Assembly (NCBI GenBank): GCA_905178155.1
Contig: CAJINV010000001.1
Location: 16,182,142 to 16,246,141, forward strand
Reading direction: 5' to 3'
From: Amoebophrya sp. A120
Lineage: Eukaryota; Sar; Dinophyceae; Syndiniales; Amoebophryaceae
DNA: 64,000 bases
Shown here: one piece after another, positions 1-11,124 of the stretch
Position numbering within the stretch: the stretch's first letter is position 1
Layout: every line of letters begins with the position of its first letter
Translations under genes and position numbers: made by a program
Notes under the pieces: model-generated
Told to the model about the DNA's origin: nothing
Databases searched by the model: none
Seen by the model: the letters and a program-made list of their open reading frames with translations, nothing else

Positions 1-1032
1 GAGCTGCAGGCTGACTTGCTGGGGCTGATCGTGAACCAAAACGGGAACCACGTGGTGCAGGCCTGCGTCGAAAACATGCCCGCGGAAAACACCACCTTCA
101 TCGTGCACACGCTGCAGGGCTCCGTCGTGCGCATGGCCCGCCACACCTACGGCTGCCGCGTCCTGCAGCGGATCGTGGAGCGCTGCCAGACCGCCGATGT
201 GGAGCCAATCATCGAAGAGTTGCTACCGGAGTTGGACGACCTGATGCGCGATGAGTACCTATCCACAAGCTTTTTCCTATATTTAACCTTCCGCTTCCCT
301 AAATTTCCAAGGCAACAAAGACGAAAATTTTTTGATGACTTCGACCATAATTTTCTCTGATTCTAACCGTCCCAGCCAAAAATCACGACTTTTTTTTTAC
401 TAGGTGCGCTGTCATCAACCCAAAAATAACCACTGCACAAACAAACCAGGTACGGAAATTACGTGGTGCAGTCCATTGCGGAGCGGATTGGGGCGCCCCG
501 ACGGCCGCAGGTGGTGGACTACGTGTGTGCGAACCTGACGAAACTGGCCACGAACAAATACGCGAGCAACGTGTGCGAGAAGATCATGATGTACAGTTCC
601 GAGGACGACGCCAACCGCATGACCAACATCATCCTGGGCGAGGAGACCGAGCCGGAGCCGCCGGTCCTGACCATGATGCGGCACCGGTACGCCAACTACT
701 GCGTGCAGAAGATGCTGGAGAAAATGTCCGTGGAGTCGCCCTTCGTGGACCGGGTTCGCACCCTGCTCCGCGTGTACGTGCCCCAGATCCGGACCTTCGT
801 GTACGGGAGACACATCTTGCAGTCCCTGTTCCGCCTCGGCGTCATCAACGCCGAGGAGTTGCAGCAGGCGCTGGACGCGTCCCCGGCCGCGCAGAACATC
901 CAGGGGGTCCAGCACACCTCCGCGGGCCACCAGGTCATGGGCCAGCACGCCACCAAGCAGGACACGCACCCGCATCGGACCACCGGGAAAACCCCCCGCT
1001 CGACGCCGCGCGAGCAGCAGGGGCAGGCCTAA
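1..1032 (+). CDS. Pumilio (PUF) RNA-binding protein, 5'-truncated
   Basis: C-terminal part of a PUF-family post-transcriptional regulator; the gene enters from the left edge in frame 1. Exon 1 runs to 254, a 195-nt GT-AG intron spans 255-449, and exon 2 runs 450-1032. Splicing restores the PUF signature DEYGNYVVQ across the junction. Recognition helices are visible in order: GNHVVQ, GCRVLQ, GNYVVQ, ASNVCEK, ANYCVQ, then a degenerate GRHILQ. By the known PUF code these match repeats 4-8 of Pumilio (NH..Q for U, CR..Q for A, NY..Q for U, SN..E for G, NY..Q for U), so the protein should read a UGUAU core in 3' UTRs. The C-terminus after the last repeat is a short Gln/His-rich tail. The intron starts GTAC and the next exon also starts GTAC. 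Family assignment is firm; which PUF paralogue is unknown. Confidence 0.95.
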
Positions 1033-3975
1033 GGGAGCGGATTCTTCTATAGTCAGGACTAGGAGCAGCATGAGCATGTTTCTTGATGTTTCTGAGAATG
1101 TGCGTCGTGCTAAAATAGATAGTACTTACACAGGGCTTGCTCGAGAAGTAGAAATTTGTTTCGAGTACTGCGCGAGGTTGTGAACAATATACGTCTGCTC
1201 TACGTAGAGATAGAGATAAGAGGTGGAACGACATGATATATGACCAAGCAGCAGTAAGAAGGCTCTGTTTTGCGGAGTATGAGTATGCACGACATAGTGC
1301 TATGAGAAAGTAGTACAGTAAAACATCAGTAGTCGACCGAACATGATATTCAAAAGAAAATTTTCTAAGCACCTAATTTTATCACGATGAGAATCGGAAT
1401 TCTTTGTAAACTGGTGTGTAGTAGTTGGGGTACTTTTATTTGTTATGACTTCTCATCCTAGACAAGCACAAGAATCTGCAAAGGTCGAAAGAAGAACCTG
1501 TCACACACTCTTTCTCTGAATGAATTCACCGCATTTTTCCGTACAAAGACACCAATTCGCCACAGAAGTCTTACAACCACATGCGCAGAATGATAGCACT
1601 ATTTCCCAGTTTTTTACCCAAATATGCATGGTTTGTCCAATATGTTTTTCTAATTAAGTTTTTATTTTGAAATGTATTGAACGTAGACGTACATATTGTT
1701 TTTGCACTGATTGGTGTCCCTATCACGGTTGTTGCTGGGATAGAACCAGAGGTCCTTACGCTATGTCTCTTAACGAGTCCAGCCGAAGCCCATAAACTCC
1801 TACGTACGGCTATATGCCTAGTCCACCCTTTTTGTTTAAAGCGTAGAAGAAGTTTTACACTTCGAACCTATCCGGCGTTAGTAGGACGGTCGTTTAAAAT
1901 TTTGTTGGGCTGCCGTTGACTTTTCAGCATGCCTTAACGATGTCGCTGCCGTCCTCCTGTGCCGTATTCAACCTGATTTTTTGGCCACAACCTTCCGCCC
2001 TATTTGCTTAGCGCGGGAGCACGTTGCTGGTTCTCTTGTCAGGCCTAGTGCGTCGCTTCGAAGTTTTTTGCAATTACCACAAGAGGCAGAGACTCAAGTG
2101 AATAGCGGGGGGCAGGAGGTTACTAACTTCCATGCGCAGTCTACTTTCTGGCTGCAGCAGAAATTTACAGTATGTATGTTTAGACGTCCAATGTGAATGT
2201 ATGTTTAGATCTTTATTTCGTGACGATTTACCCCGTTTTTATTGCAGTGTGCCGCGCGGGATTTTCTTTGTGCCGGTGAATTGAGCATTGTCACTATGTT
2301 TTTGATCCCAAGCCTGTGGACATTCACTGAATGCGTCGGCAGCTGGTGATCGAACATTTTTACTCTATGCCTACACTAAGACAACTTCGATACTCGGCAT
2401 CTACTTTTCGGCTACACAAATACGTTTTCGAAGATGAGCGTTGGTGTTCTGTAGGATAAGACAACTAGATATTTTCCGGACAAGATGAAATATGAATGCT
2501 CTATACTTTTGAAATGAAACGAAAGATAGAAAGCCAAAAATATTTTTATCGGGGGTATTCCACCAGCTCGAAAGCAAACAGGTAGTAGAGGTAAACATTC
2601 TTGTTGCCAAGGCCTGTAGGGCTCCTTGAAATTGATTTTGTGAGGGGCATTGACGTAAGACAATTTTAATTTGTTACGTAGACCAACGTCCTCACAGGAC
2701 AACGAATGGCTGAAAACAACTCGGGGTACAGTACCGAAAAGTTGTAGAAGAAATCAGCTATTCCTATTCCGCTTGAGGAGTGCTGCTGCACGTATGTAAG
2801 ATTCGGCTTCAAGCGGACGTCCACTTTTGCGACGCCGGTTTGGCTACTACAGATACAGTTTCGTTTCAGAAGATAGTAAGTTTCCATTGAAGCACACTAG
2901 ATGCTTGCCAAGTAAAAATCAATGTCCGGAGAAGTAGAAATAATAAGAAGTAATCCGACAGAACAACATTTAGGAACATACGAAGTCGGTCAAAAGTAGA
3001 ACAAAAATAATGACGTCGCCCCTCTCACTGACAGCGCCGCCGCAGCACGGGTAACCGCGTAGCCTCGTCGTGGAGTTAGATAGAAGGCCGCGGATAGCAA
3101 AAACTATAGTAAGAGTAAGAAAGAAAGTAAAGAAACCGGGCCAATAAATAATAGAGAAATAGCGCATAGATTAGCTTATACACTCCACCCGCGCCCGCCG
3201 TGGTCGTGACCTTCGTGCCGTGATCGAGCGACGCGACAAGGGCCTGCGTTTTTCTTAGGGACGAGGGCGCCGGACATGTCAGTGAGAGGAACCCGTGGGC
3301 TTGTCCTTATCGATCTTTTGTCGTTCCCCTGGTTATTCCTTTGATTCCACCCATGCTATCTTTCTTTGTGCATCAGCACAGCCAGCGTGCTCGAGAACAT
3401 CGCCCCTCTTAACGACGTCGGATGTGGACGCGCCTACACGCGCGACAGAAGGACCTCCGCCAACGACGGGGGAGGGTCAACCGAGGATCGACGACGGGGG
3501 AGCTTTCATTCTGTACTACGTCGGAGCGGGCGACGTTTTTATAATATCATCATGCTGCACTACTTCATTTCGACGGTGGAGGGATTGGGAGTCCTCCACT
3601 GCGGGCTTCAGCCTACAGGTAACTCTGTTGCTTCGCCCTCACAACCATTCGACACAGTAGTGGCTCACTTCTTCTCGACGAACAGGCGTGGCGTCTGGGC
3701 ACTCTGGCAACGGGCTTCGGTCTCGACCCTGTTGTGTGCCAGCGCTACAACTCCAAACTTTGCGCCCCGAGCCATCTGAGTGGTTTGACACGCATCGCGG
3801 TGTAGTAGCTAGTATGTTGCGTTGTCTCTCCATCGGAAATTACGACATCAAGTGAAGACGCACAGCAAGCGGACACAACTACTGCCGCGGATCCAGCGAG
3901 CCACTACACTCAAGCGGCCTGCGACACCATGGGGGCGCTTGCAGTACAGACCGGCAGTTGGGCTTTGAGCAAGGA

Positions 3976-4060
3976 CCGAGGAAGACAACGCCCTAGTGGT
4001 TTACAGACCTACGCCGAGGAAGACAGCGCCCTAGTGGACCGAGGAAGACAGCGCCCTAGT
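3976..4060. repeat. Three-copy tandem repeat, 22-24 bp core
   Basis: The core CCGAGGAAGACAGCGCCCTA occurs at 3976, 4014 and 4039 with one substitution in the first copy. Copies 1 and 2 are separated by an extra 14-15 bases, whereas copies 2 and 3 are adjacent. In one frame the unit would encode RGRQRP-like peptides, but no gene context supports translation. Confidence 0.85.
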
Positions 4061-4130
4061 TTAGGGTATACCTACAAGCAGCGTTACAAGTTCAAAGGCA
4101 GAAAAGTTTTCGTACAAGAATCTAGCACGT

Positions 4131-4400
4131 AATATGAGGATGATACAATACACAGGGTTTAGGAAAAAAGTCTGTGTTCAGACTTGGCGCGCTAGTTCGA
4201 CTTTTGTTTCATTACAAGACCACTATGCGTGGCCCGCACTGCATACACGCACCGGGAAGCAATAGTCTTATTAGTGTAGTGTTATGGTGGAGGGTTAACT
4301 GCTCTGCGGTGCCCGAGTCTGTCGAACACAAGTAGTCGTACTTGGCGCAAGTTTTAGGCGCTACGCTACTCGCCACACCGCACCCGTACCCGTACCCTTT
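4131..4400. repeat. Direct duplication, copy 1 (partner 4608-4866)
   Basis: Starts AATATGAGGATGATACA and ends near a CCCGTACCCGTACCC run. The same order of words recurs at 4608-4866: GGTTTAGG, AAAAAAGTCTGTG, TTGGCGCGCTAGTTCGACT, TTTCATTACAAGACCACT, ATAGTCTTATTAGTGTAGT and CTACTCGCCAC. Identity is high at the left and falls towards the right. No coding capacity is shared in a common frame, so this looks like a non-coding interspersed or tandem duplication. Confidence 0.85.
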
Positions 4401-4607
4401 GAAAGGCATGCCTGCGTGTGACGGACCAGAAGTGGCGTAGTTCTGTTCAAAAGGTTGTAATCCCGGATGCTGCGATAGACTTTTATTGTCTGGTCGGCGC
4501 CACTGTGAAAACACGCATAGAAAATGATGGGTTCAGGGATTTACTTACAAGGCAGCGCTACTAGCACCAGAAGAACAAAACTTCCACGGGGAAAGCACTT
4601 CTACACT

Positions 4608-4866
4608 AATATGAGGATGATACACTAGACAGGGTTTAGGGAAAAAAGTCTGTGATCAGGCTTGGCGCGCTAGTTCGACTATTGTTTCATTACAAGACCA
4701 CTGCTGGTGGCCCGCACTGCATACATGCATCGGGAAGTAATAGTCTTATTAGTGTAGTACTTTGGCGGAGGTGCGTAACACCACCCGAGTCGGGTACAAG
4801 TGGTTGTACTAGGCACAATGATTAGGTGCTACACTACTCGCCACGCACGCCCATACCATACCATAC
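4608..4866. repeat. Direct duplication, copy 2 (partner 4131-4400)
   Basis: Second copy of the unit at 4131-4400, same orientation, start-to-start distance 477 bp. Small indels and substitutions are scattered throughout. Its right end passes into CCATACCATACCATAC, the counterpart of the CCCGTACCCGTACC run in copy 1. The 200 bases between copies are unrelated to the unit. Confidence 0.85.
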
Positions 4867-4970
4867 AGATCTACGGTTCGTCTTGCTTGGCTAGTCAACT
4901 GCGAAAACATGTCCTATGGTTAGCTTAAAAGAGAGAATAGCTTAGTAGATAGAAGCTGACTGTAGTGGTT

Positions 4971-4988
4971 TCCTCCTCCTCCTCCTCC
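4971..4988. repeat. TCC/CCT trinucleotide microsatellite
   Basis: Six uninterrupted TCC units in non-coding DNA. Confidence 0.9.
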
Positions 4989-6697
4989 GACAGAACAATC
5001 GGAATGTCAAAATGAATATCTTACAGTAACAAGCAACATCCTCACCTTTATTTAGATAATAAATTGCTGCTGTTGTGGCGGGATGAAAACGTTTCCAATT
5101 CAATCAACTAAAAAAGAACAACCGAAATGGCGAGAAAATGGTAATATGGAGAGACGGAAGTAGATAAACCTAACTTGACAATACGACTCGACAAGTTGCT
5201 GCACGACGTAAATACAAGAAGTAGCAGCAAGCAATGGGATGCGCAATGCGAAGATCGAATTCGACTTGCAGCACGCATCAGTAATGGCTCGGGGCGCATA
5301 TTAGTCGATTCTCGTGTAAATTCTGCCGCGATATTCCTTCCTTGGCCTCAAGGAACGGGTCAATATAGCGCATCAGTTCGTTGTCAATACTCAGCAACTT
5401 TTTTTTGGATATTTTGACAACAGCCGAGGTGGCCGACAGTCTTTTCTTTTTCGACATTTTATTCCGCGCCCGACTAAAAGAGGACAAGAAGCGGTTCACT
5501 ATAGAAGTGGGCGGTGGAACTGGAAAAGGAAATGCAATTTAGGGACGGAAAGACGAGGGGGCTCTGGCTCGCTCGGTCGGGGGGACTTACAATGGAACCC
5601 TTCTCCGAGCTCATCTGCGCCATTTGCAGCCCTCGTCTTACAGGGTCCAGATAAATTGCTACGTTCCGCGTGACGCTTGATCCTTCTGATAGAACCCTCT
5701 TTACTTTTTTCGTACGGGAAGTGGAGGATGGGACAGGGAGAAGCAACTTCAATTTTCTCGCAGATATGAATAGGCGGTGACAAACAAGGTGGAACCCAGG
5801 GAGCGAATGAATGAACAATGAGATCCTATGTTATGGCGGCATGTCAGGACTTCCCCAATGTATTTTATCGGAGGATAGATAAAGAGACGTTGACGTCCCG
5901 TGCGTGATGCGCACTTCCACCGCGCGCAAGAGCGAGCAGCAGATTTGCTGTTGCGTTGTTTGTGCGTACTTACATACAATCTTCGAAGTATGTTCATCAA
6001 CCAGATCCGGTGCGAAGCTAGACGAAAATGGAGCAGACGCACTCGAGGTGCTAGAGACCATCGGATTAGAAATGGAATCGGTGCACCTCCAAAAGCTGTA
6101 AATTCGTGTGATCTCAGACCTGTGACAATCTGCCTAGATTTATAGTAGAATAGATCTGCGTGACCATCCACTGCCGTTCCCTTTCGGCGGAAGAAGTACC
6201 ACTTGCAACGATCCTTTGTAAGTTGAAAGAATCGCGAAGCAGCACTAATTTCTTGCATGAGCTGAAGATCTGTAACGAGCAAAATAATGGTGATCCAGCA
6301 GACCGAAACGGTAAAATTCTAGTTCTAGTTCTAGTTCTCCTGTTAACACCGTGGGCAAACCACGGTAACCGGTGTATTGTGCTGTCTAAGTCTACTCACG
6401 GAATTAAAGCAGATGAGATCGCTGTCGCTAAATAAAATGAGGATCTTCAATGAAGTCGCGTGGAGATAACGAAGTTAATACCACCTTGCAGTTTACCATA
6501 AATTGTGCTGCTGCCGTTTCGCAAACATTCTCAGGTGATTTAGCAGATACTGTGAACAAGAACAATTGCGAAGGAAAATGGCATCAATTTGTTAGCACTA
6601 GAAAAAAATATACTCGGGCCTCGCTTCTTAGGAATAGTAACCAACAGCAGGTACTGCTATTCATTTACATTTCGTTTGACCAAAAAGACGCGACGGA

Positions 6698-8650
6698 ATG
6701 GCGAAAAGTGCGAAGGTGAAGGGCGCCAAGCGCACGGTGGTGGTGAAGGCGAATGAGAAGGCGGTGAAAACGAAAACTGCCGGAGGCCAGAAGCTGAAGA
6801 GCAATAAGCAGCAGACCGCGCCCCTCTCCAAGCAGCTGTTGGCCGACAAGAGTTTCGGGCAGAATTTTCTGAAGAACCCGGGGATTCTGGATAAGATCAT
6901 GAAGGCGGCGGACGTGCAGGGCTTCGAGATCGCCTACGAGATCGGCCCGGGTACGGGGAACCTGACCTCCCGACTGCTGAAGGAGGCCAAACAGGTGATC
7001 GCGCAGGAGATCGACCCGCGCATGGTCGCCGCGGTGCAGAAGCGGGCGCAGGCGGAGAACCAGAGTCACAAGTTCACCATCAAGCAGGGGGACTGTCTCA
7101 AGGCGGACTGGCCGCCCTTCCACGTGCTGGTGGCGAACCTTCCCTACCAAATCTCCTCGCCGTTCACGTTCAAGTTGCTGGCGCAGAAACACAAGTGGCG
7201 TTGCGCCGTCATCATGTTTCAAAAGGAATTCGCGGAGCGCCTGGTCGCGCAGCCAGGAGAAAACTTCTACGGCCGGCTGGCTCTCAACTGCAGGCTCTTT
7301 GCCAAGGTAACTTCGACTTTGCTGTAGTGCATTTTTATTTTTTCGTTTTGTTTGGTGTCACTCTCACTCCGCCTGGGTCATGCAGAAATCCACCAGATGC
7401 ATTTATTTCCGGAGAAGTTTCTTGGTGCATTGTTATTGTTGTACTTGACAACTTTCAGGGAACTTTGAGGTACAAAATTTCTACAGGTGCAGCGCGTGTG
7501 CAAGGTGGACCGGAATTCATTCACGCCGCCACCGAAGGTAGACTCTATGGTGGTGAAGTTTGTGCCGGTGGATAGACCGATTGACGTGGACTTTAAGGAG
7601 TGGGACGGGATGCTGCGGGTCGCCTTTTCTCGGAAGCGCAAGACCTTGGCCGCCAGCTTCCGGAACAAACCGATCTTGAAAATCTTGCAGCAGAACTTTC
7701 TGGCGCTCTGCCAGCAGAAGGGCGTGCAGAGCGAAGGTGCCATTCTGGACCTGCTGAGAAAAGAGATCACTGCCGTGGCGGAGAAGCAAAATAAATCACC
7801 TAACACCCAGAGTGCTAGCGGGCCCCGTGCTGGTTCTTCGAGCGCAAGCAGTACCAGTGGGCTGAATTTCTTCGAAACTACGACATCCACCACGCCAGCT
7901 GCGTCGACGGCTCTTGCGGCACCGACCTCGACCGCCACAGCGACCCCACCAGCAACGTCTTCTACTTCTTTCTCGAGCGGTCTATGCCTCAGTCTCGGGG
8001 GGTCTTCGACAGCCGCAAGTTCCAGCAATGCCCCCGTCAAGCTTGCGATGAGCACCGGAACTGAGGAAGCTATGGACGTCGATGGCGCAAGTTGCGATCC
8101 GAACCTCAGTGGCAAGAGCGCAAGTGGTGCGGCAATAAATCCAGACGACGCGTCGAGTTCTCCGCCGCAAAAGAGAAAAGCCCGGGGGCGGGACCGCGCC
8201 GCAAAGAAGGTGCAGCAGCACGACGACTCCACGGATGACGACGCTCCGGCATGGAAGCAAAAGGTGAAAAAGCCAAAGAACACGAACCGGCCCGGACACC
8301 AACTGCAGCGGGCTGCGGACGGAGCCCTGGTTTATGCCGCCACCGCCGCCCACCAGGGTCTGCAGCTGCTTCAGGAGGCCGAAGAGCAGCGAAAAAACAG
8401 TACCTCCATGGTCATTTCTTCCGCGTGGCAAAAAGAGCACTTTACGAAGGTGTTCTCCGCCTATTGCGTCACGGTGCTGGAGGATTCAGGCGTGGCCAAC
8501 AAGCGCGCCATCACCCTGGACTTGAACGAATTTCTAGCACTTCTGCTCGCGTTCAACCGGCGCGGAATCCACTTCTCGAACGTGACGGACGGCACCGACG
8601 TCGCTATGGACGAAGAGGACGAGGAGGATGACGATGATATGGAGCTGTAA
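6698..8650 (+). CDS. DIM1: 18S rRNA adenine dimethyltransferase Dim1 (KsgA/Dim1 family)
   Basis: SAM-dependent enzyme that N6,N6-dimethylates the two adjacent adenines of the 3'-terminal hairpin of small-subunit rRNA; in eukaryotes it acts in the nucleolus and cytoplasm during 40S maturation. Exons 6698-7306 and 7487-8650 (590 aa) flank one GT-AG intron. Visible landmarks are a basic N-terminus, SFGQNFL, motif I E81-IGPGTGN, the catalytic NLPY at 147-150, and the C-terminal block ending DLNEFLALLLAFNRRGIHF, which is typical of eukaryotic Dim1. Between the KsgA core (ending near LLRKEITAVAEK) and that block lies about 150 residues of Ser/Thr/Ala-rich and then Lys-rich low complexity, which makes the protein nearly twice the usual length of about 310 aa. 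The tail is acidic. The insertion is continuous with the frame and GC-matched, so it is not obviously an unspliced intron. Confidence 0.97.
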
Positions 8651-9192
8651 GTTTTGTTATGGTCTTTAAACGCAGGGCCAAAAGCAAAACTGTAGATTCC
8701 TGCTCTGAGATGCAATTGACGACTTTTCTTGAAATAAACTTCTTTTACTTCCGATCGCCAGGCGTGATGATCATGTAATTGCTGCGCTGGATGCGATGCA
8801 AGTTGAGGAGACATCATGTTGTTCAAGGAGACTGAGTCCGTCTGTGATTCGGCGAAATATTGCTGTGGTTGTTGCAAAAACAAATTATGTTGGAGCAACG
8901 CAAATTCTTCGTCTTCCCGTGTCTGACGTCCAATTTCTTGCGACGCTTGATAGATGGCAGAGTCATTGCAGCGCGCACAGTCGTCTTGTACGAACATCAT
9001 TGAGTTATTTGCACTGTTCGAACGAAGCCAAAGCTCTTGAAGAGTACCAACTTATCGGAAAAGCAGTTTAGTAGTTCTTGGGTGTATGTCTCTAGCAGAA
9101 AAAGTCGTCGACTTGACATAATTCCGTGTAAGATATTTGTCAGCTCATAATTTTTTTCTGTGGCACTAAACTTGACCTTTGACCGAAAGGAA
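8651..9192. other. Intergenic, no gene seen
   Basis: Holds the 3' UTR of DIM1 and the 5' UTR of the next gene. Small ORFs on both strands are not supported by composition or motifs. Confidence 0.6.
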
Positions 9193-10122
9193 ATGACGAC
9201 GGCCGCGAGCAGCGCATCTGGCACGACGACGGCCACGAAGCGGCTGCGGGTGCTTTGCTTACACGGGTTTCGCACTAACGCCGACATTTTGGACATGCAG
9301 CTGGCCATGTCGGTGTTCCACACGCCCAAAATCCACAAGCTGGTTGACTTGGTCTGCGTAAGCGCGCCACATCGCACCGTGCACGAGCAAAAAGTTCCCG
9401 CGGTGGTGCGCGAGGCCTTCGGCGCGCAGCGAAACGGGTATCGGGAATGGTGGAACCGCAACGACGCCACCGGTGTGCTCGACGGAAAAGAGGAAACGAT
9501 GCAGTACCTAAGAAATTTGCTGCGAACCGGGGGTTCGTCGGGACCCGTCGCGGCGTCGCAGGCGCAGAATCCGGCCTTCGATGGCATCTTAGGATTTTCG
9601 CAGGGCGGCGCGGCCTCCCTGTTGCTACTGCAGGAGCTGTATACGCCGGACTTCGGGGTGGCATCACCAACGCCAGTCGCAGCGGTACCGCACTCGTGCA
9701 GACCAAAATTCGGCGTTATTCTCTCCGCGTTCGCGCCCAAGGGACTGGAGCTGCCATCGCCGTTGGACTGCACGTCATCGGAGGACGAAAATAGCGGTAT
9801 GGGTGTGTCAGACAAAGAGCTAACCCTCCGCACGCTGCCCATGCTGTTCATGGGTCAAAAGGACGACCAAGACGTTGCGCTACACCGCCTACGAGCAGTG
9901 GCGCAGCGGTTTGCAAACAGCGTGCTGATCGAAAACCCCGAGGGGGGGCACAAGATCGCGGGCCCGCAGCAAGTGGGTAGCGAGCACATGGAGCAAATTT
10001 TCCGCTTCTTCCGCGCTCGGTGGCAGGAGCGATTTGGGGTGGAGCCAGATTCCGACGACGAGAATATGGGTACAACGCCAACTTCTGCCGGCGGAGGTAC
10101 CCACACGGCTTCGAACATGTAG
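9193..10122 (+). CDS. FSH1/OVCA2-type serine hydrolase
   Basis: Single-exon alpha/beta hydrolase of the FSH1 family (yeast Fsh1-3, human OVCA2), 309 aa. I start at the ATG at 9193; a GTG eleven codons upstream is in frame but is not a credible eukaryotic start. The family opening LRVLCLHGFRTNADIL is at residues 18-33. The nucleophile elbow GFSQGG has Ser136. The acid region is MGQKDDQD (Asp224 or Asp227), and the catalytic His253 lies in EGGHKI. The C-terminus adds about 30 residues of acidic/Gly-rich tail after the usual end of the fold. OVCA2 is a long-chain ester hydrolase, but the substrate here cannot be read from sequence. No signal peptide, so probably cytosolic. Confidence 0.92.
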   Translation: MTTAASSASGTTTATKRLRVLCLHGFRTNADILDMQLAMSVFHTPKIHKLVDLVCVSAPHRTVHEQKVPAVVREAFGAQRNGYREWWNRNDATGVLDGKEETMQYLRNLLRTGGSSGPVAASQAQNPAFDGILGFSQGGAASLLLLQELYTPDFGVASPTPVAAVPHSCRPKFGVILSAFAPKGLELPSPLDCTSSEDENSGMGVSDKELTLRTLPMLFMGQKDDQDVALHRLRAVAQRFANSVLIENPEGGHKIAGPQQVGSEHMEQIFRFFRARWQERFGVEPDSDDENMGTTPTSAGGGTHTASNM

Positions 10123-11124
10123 GGATTTTCCGCGTTATTTCTTCGCGTTACAGGGACTCTGAAGGATGTTTCTAAGTAGCTCGAACGGTGCTCGTTCCCA
10201 CCCCTGCGCAAAGTAAGTAAAGTGTGCGTGTGTTTGATCGCACAAGCTTGTATTGCCTTGGTCTTGTTTTGGATGTGCAATGGCATTTATTTTTCAGCAG
10301 CTTTCTTGTCAGGGATACTAGATTGAATCTGTTTTTTGTAACCCAGCTTTTCATGCACATGCTAGAGATAGGCATACGCATAGGGTCATAATTCACTTGT
10401 GCTTCATTGCTCAGTATCAGGCAAATGAAAAATCTTTTGAGAAGATTCTCTTTCTATCAAAATAGCGCGACTCTTATTGCGGAAGCGGACGCGCTATTCC
10501 GATGCCTGTAATTGTTTTTTTTTGTTTCGCTTTCGTCATTCAGGTAGAGGTAAATCGATTCTACTCATCTTCCTTGCGCTTCGGTTGAAATGCCACCAAA
10601 CCGACAGAAGGCACTTTTTGTCTCTAGCCGTTGATTGGCTTTGACTTTGATGGCGATCTGGTTGCCGGTGATGTTTCTTCCGTGTGATTCCGTAAATCGT
10701 GGCTCTACAACGCTCAATCTGTGCCTTTTTTTCTGTCGTGATTTTTTTCCCGACCATCTGGCGAGCGAAAATCAGCGAGAGATGAAAATAAAAGGAAAAA
10801 TAAGGCCACAGCAGCAATTTTTTTCTGCGCATGTTTCAGTAATGTGAAGGTGAAACCCCAGGACACAGCTCGTCGCAATCGTGCCTGTGTCACGTAATCT
10901 CTCTTACCTCCGTTTTCGTTTGTTGGTGGAATTCCTTTTGAAAAATCCCCTTCTTTCTATAGCGCTACGGACACGCGCGAGCGAACTTGAAAGTATGAAA
11001 AGATGTTGAAGCAAAGAAGCCGTGCACGCCGCGCAAAACTACTTGGAGCCCAGCACCAAGCCGAGTTCTGAAGATAGGAGACCTTTGAAGGAGACAGGCC
11101 CAAAGAGGGGCGGCAGCCGCAACC
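10123..11124. other. Intergenic, no gene seen
   Basis: A 1-kb AT-rich gap with T-runs. ORFs are short, overlapping and motif-free. The last 100 bases are probably 5' UTR of the coiled-coil gene. Confidence 0.6.

Larger units (their letters stand above)
1033..6697. other. Gene-poor interval with short repeats
   Basis: This 5.6-kb stretch shows no exon I can support. ORFs here are short, overlap on both strands, and have no recognisable motifs. It is AT-richer than the flanking coding DNA. It contains a three-copy tandem repeat (3976-4060), a diverged direct duplication (4131-4400 and 4608-4866), a CCT/TCC microsatellite (4971-4988) and a CTAGTT run (about 6315-6340). The left edge holds the 3' UTR of the PUF gene. 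The right edge must hold the 5' UTR of the Dim1 gene. Confidence 0.6.

Noticed and set aside
5749-6282. 177-codon minus-strand ORF
   Set aside because: No recognisable domain, biased composition, overlapping ORFs in other frames, and no GC rise.
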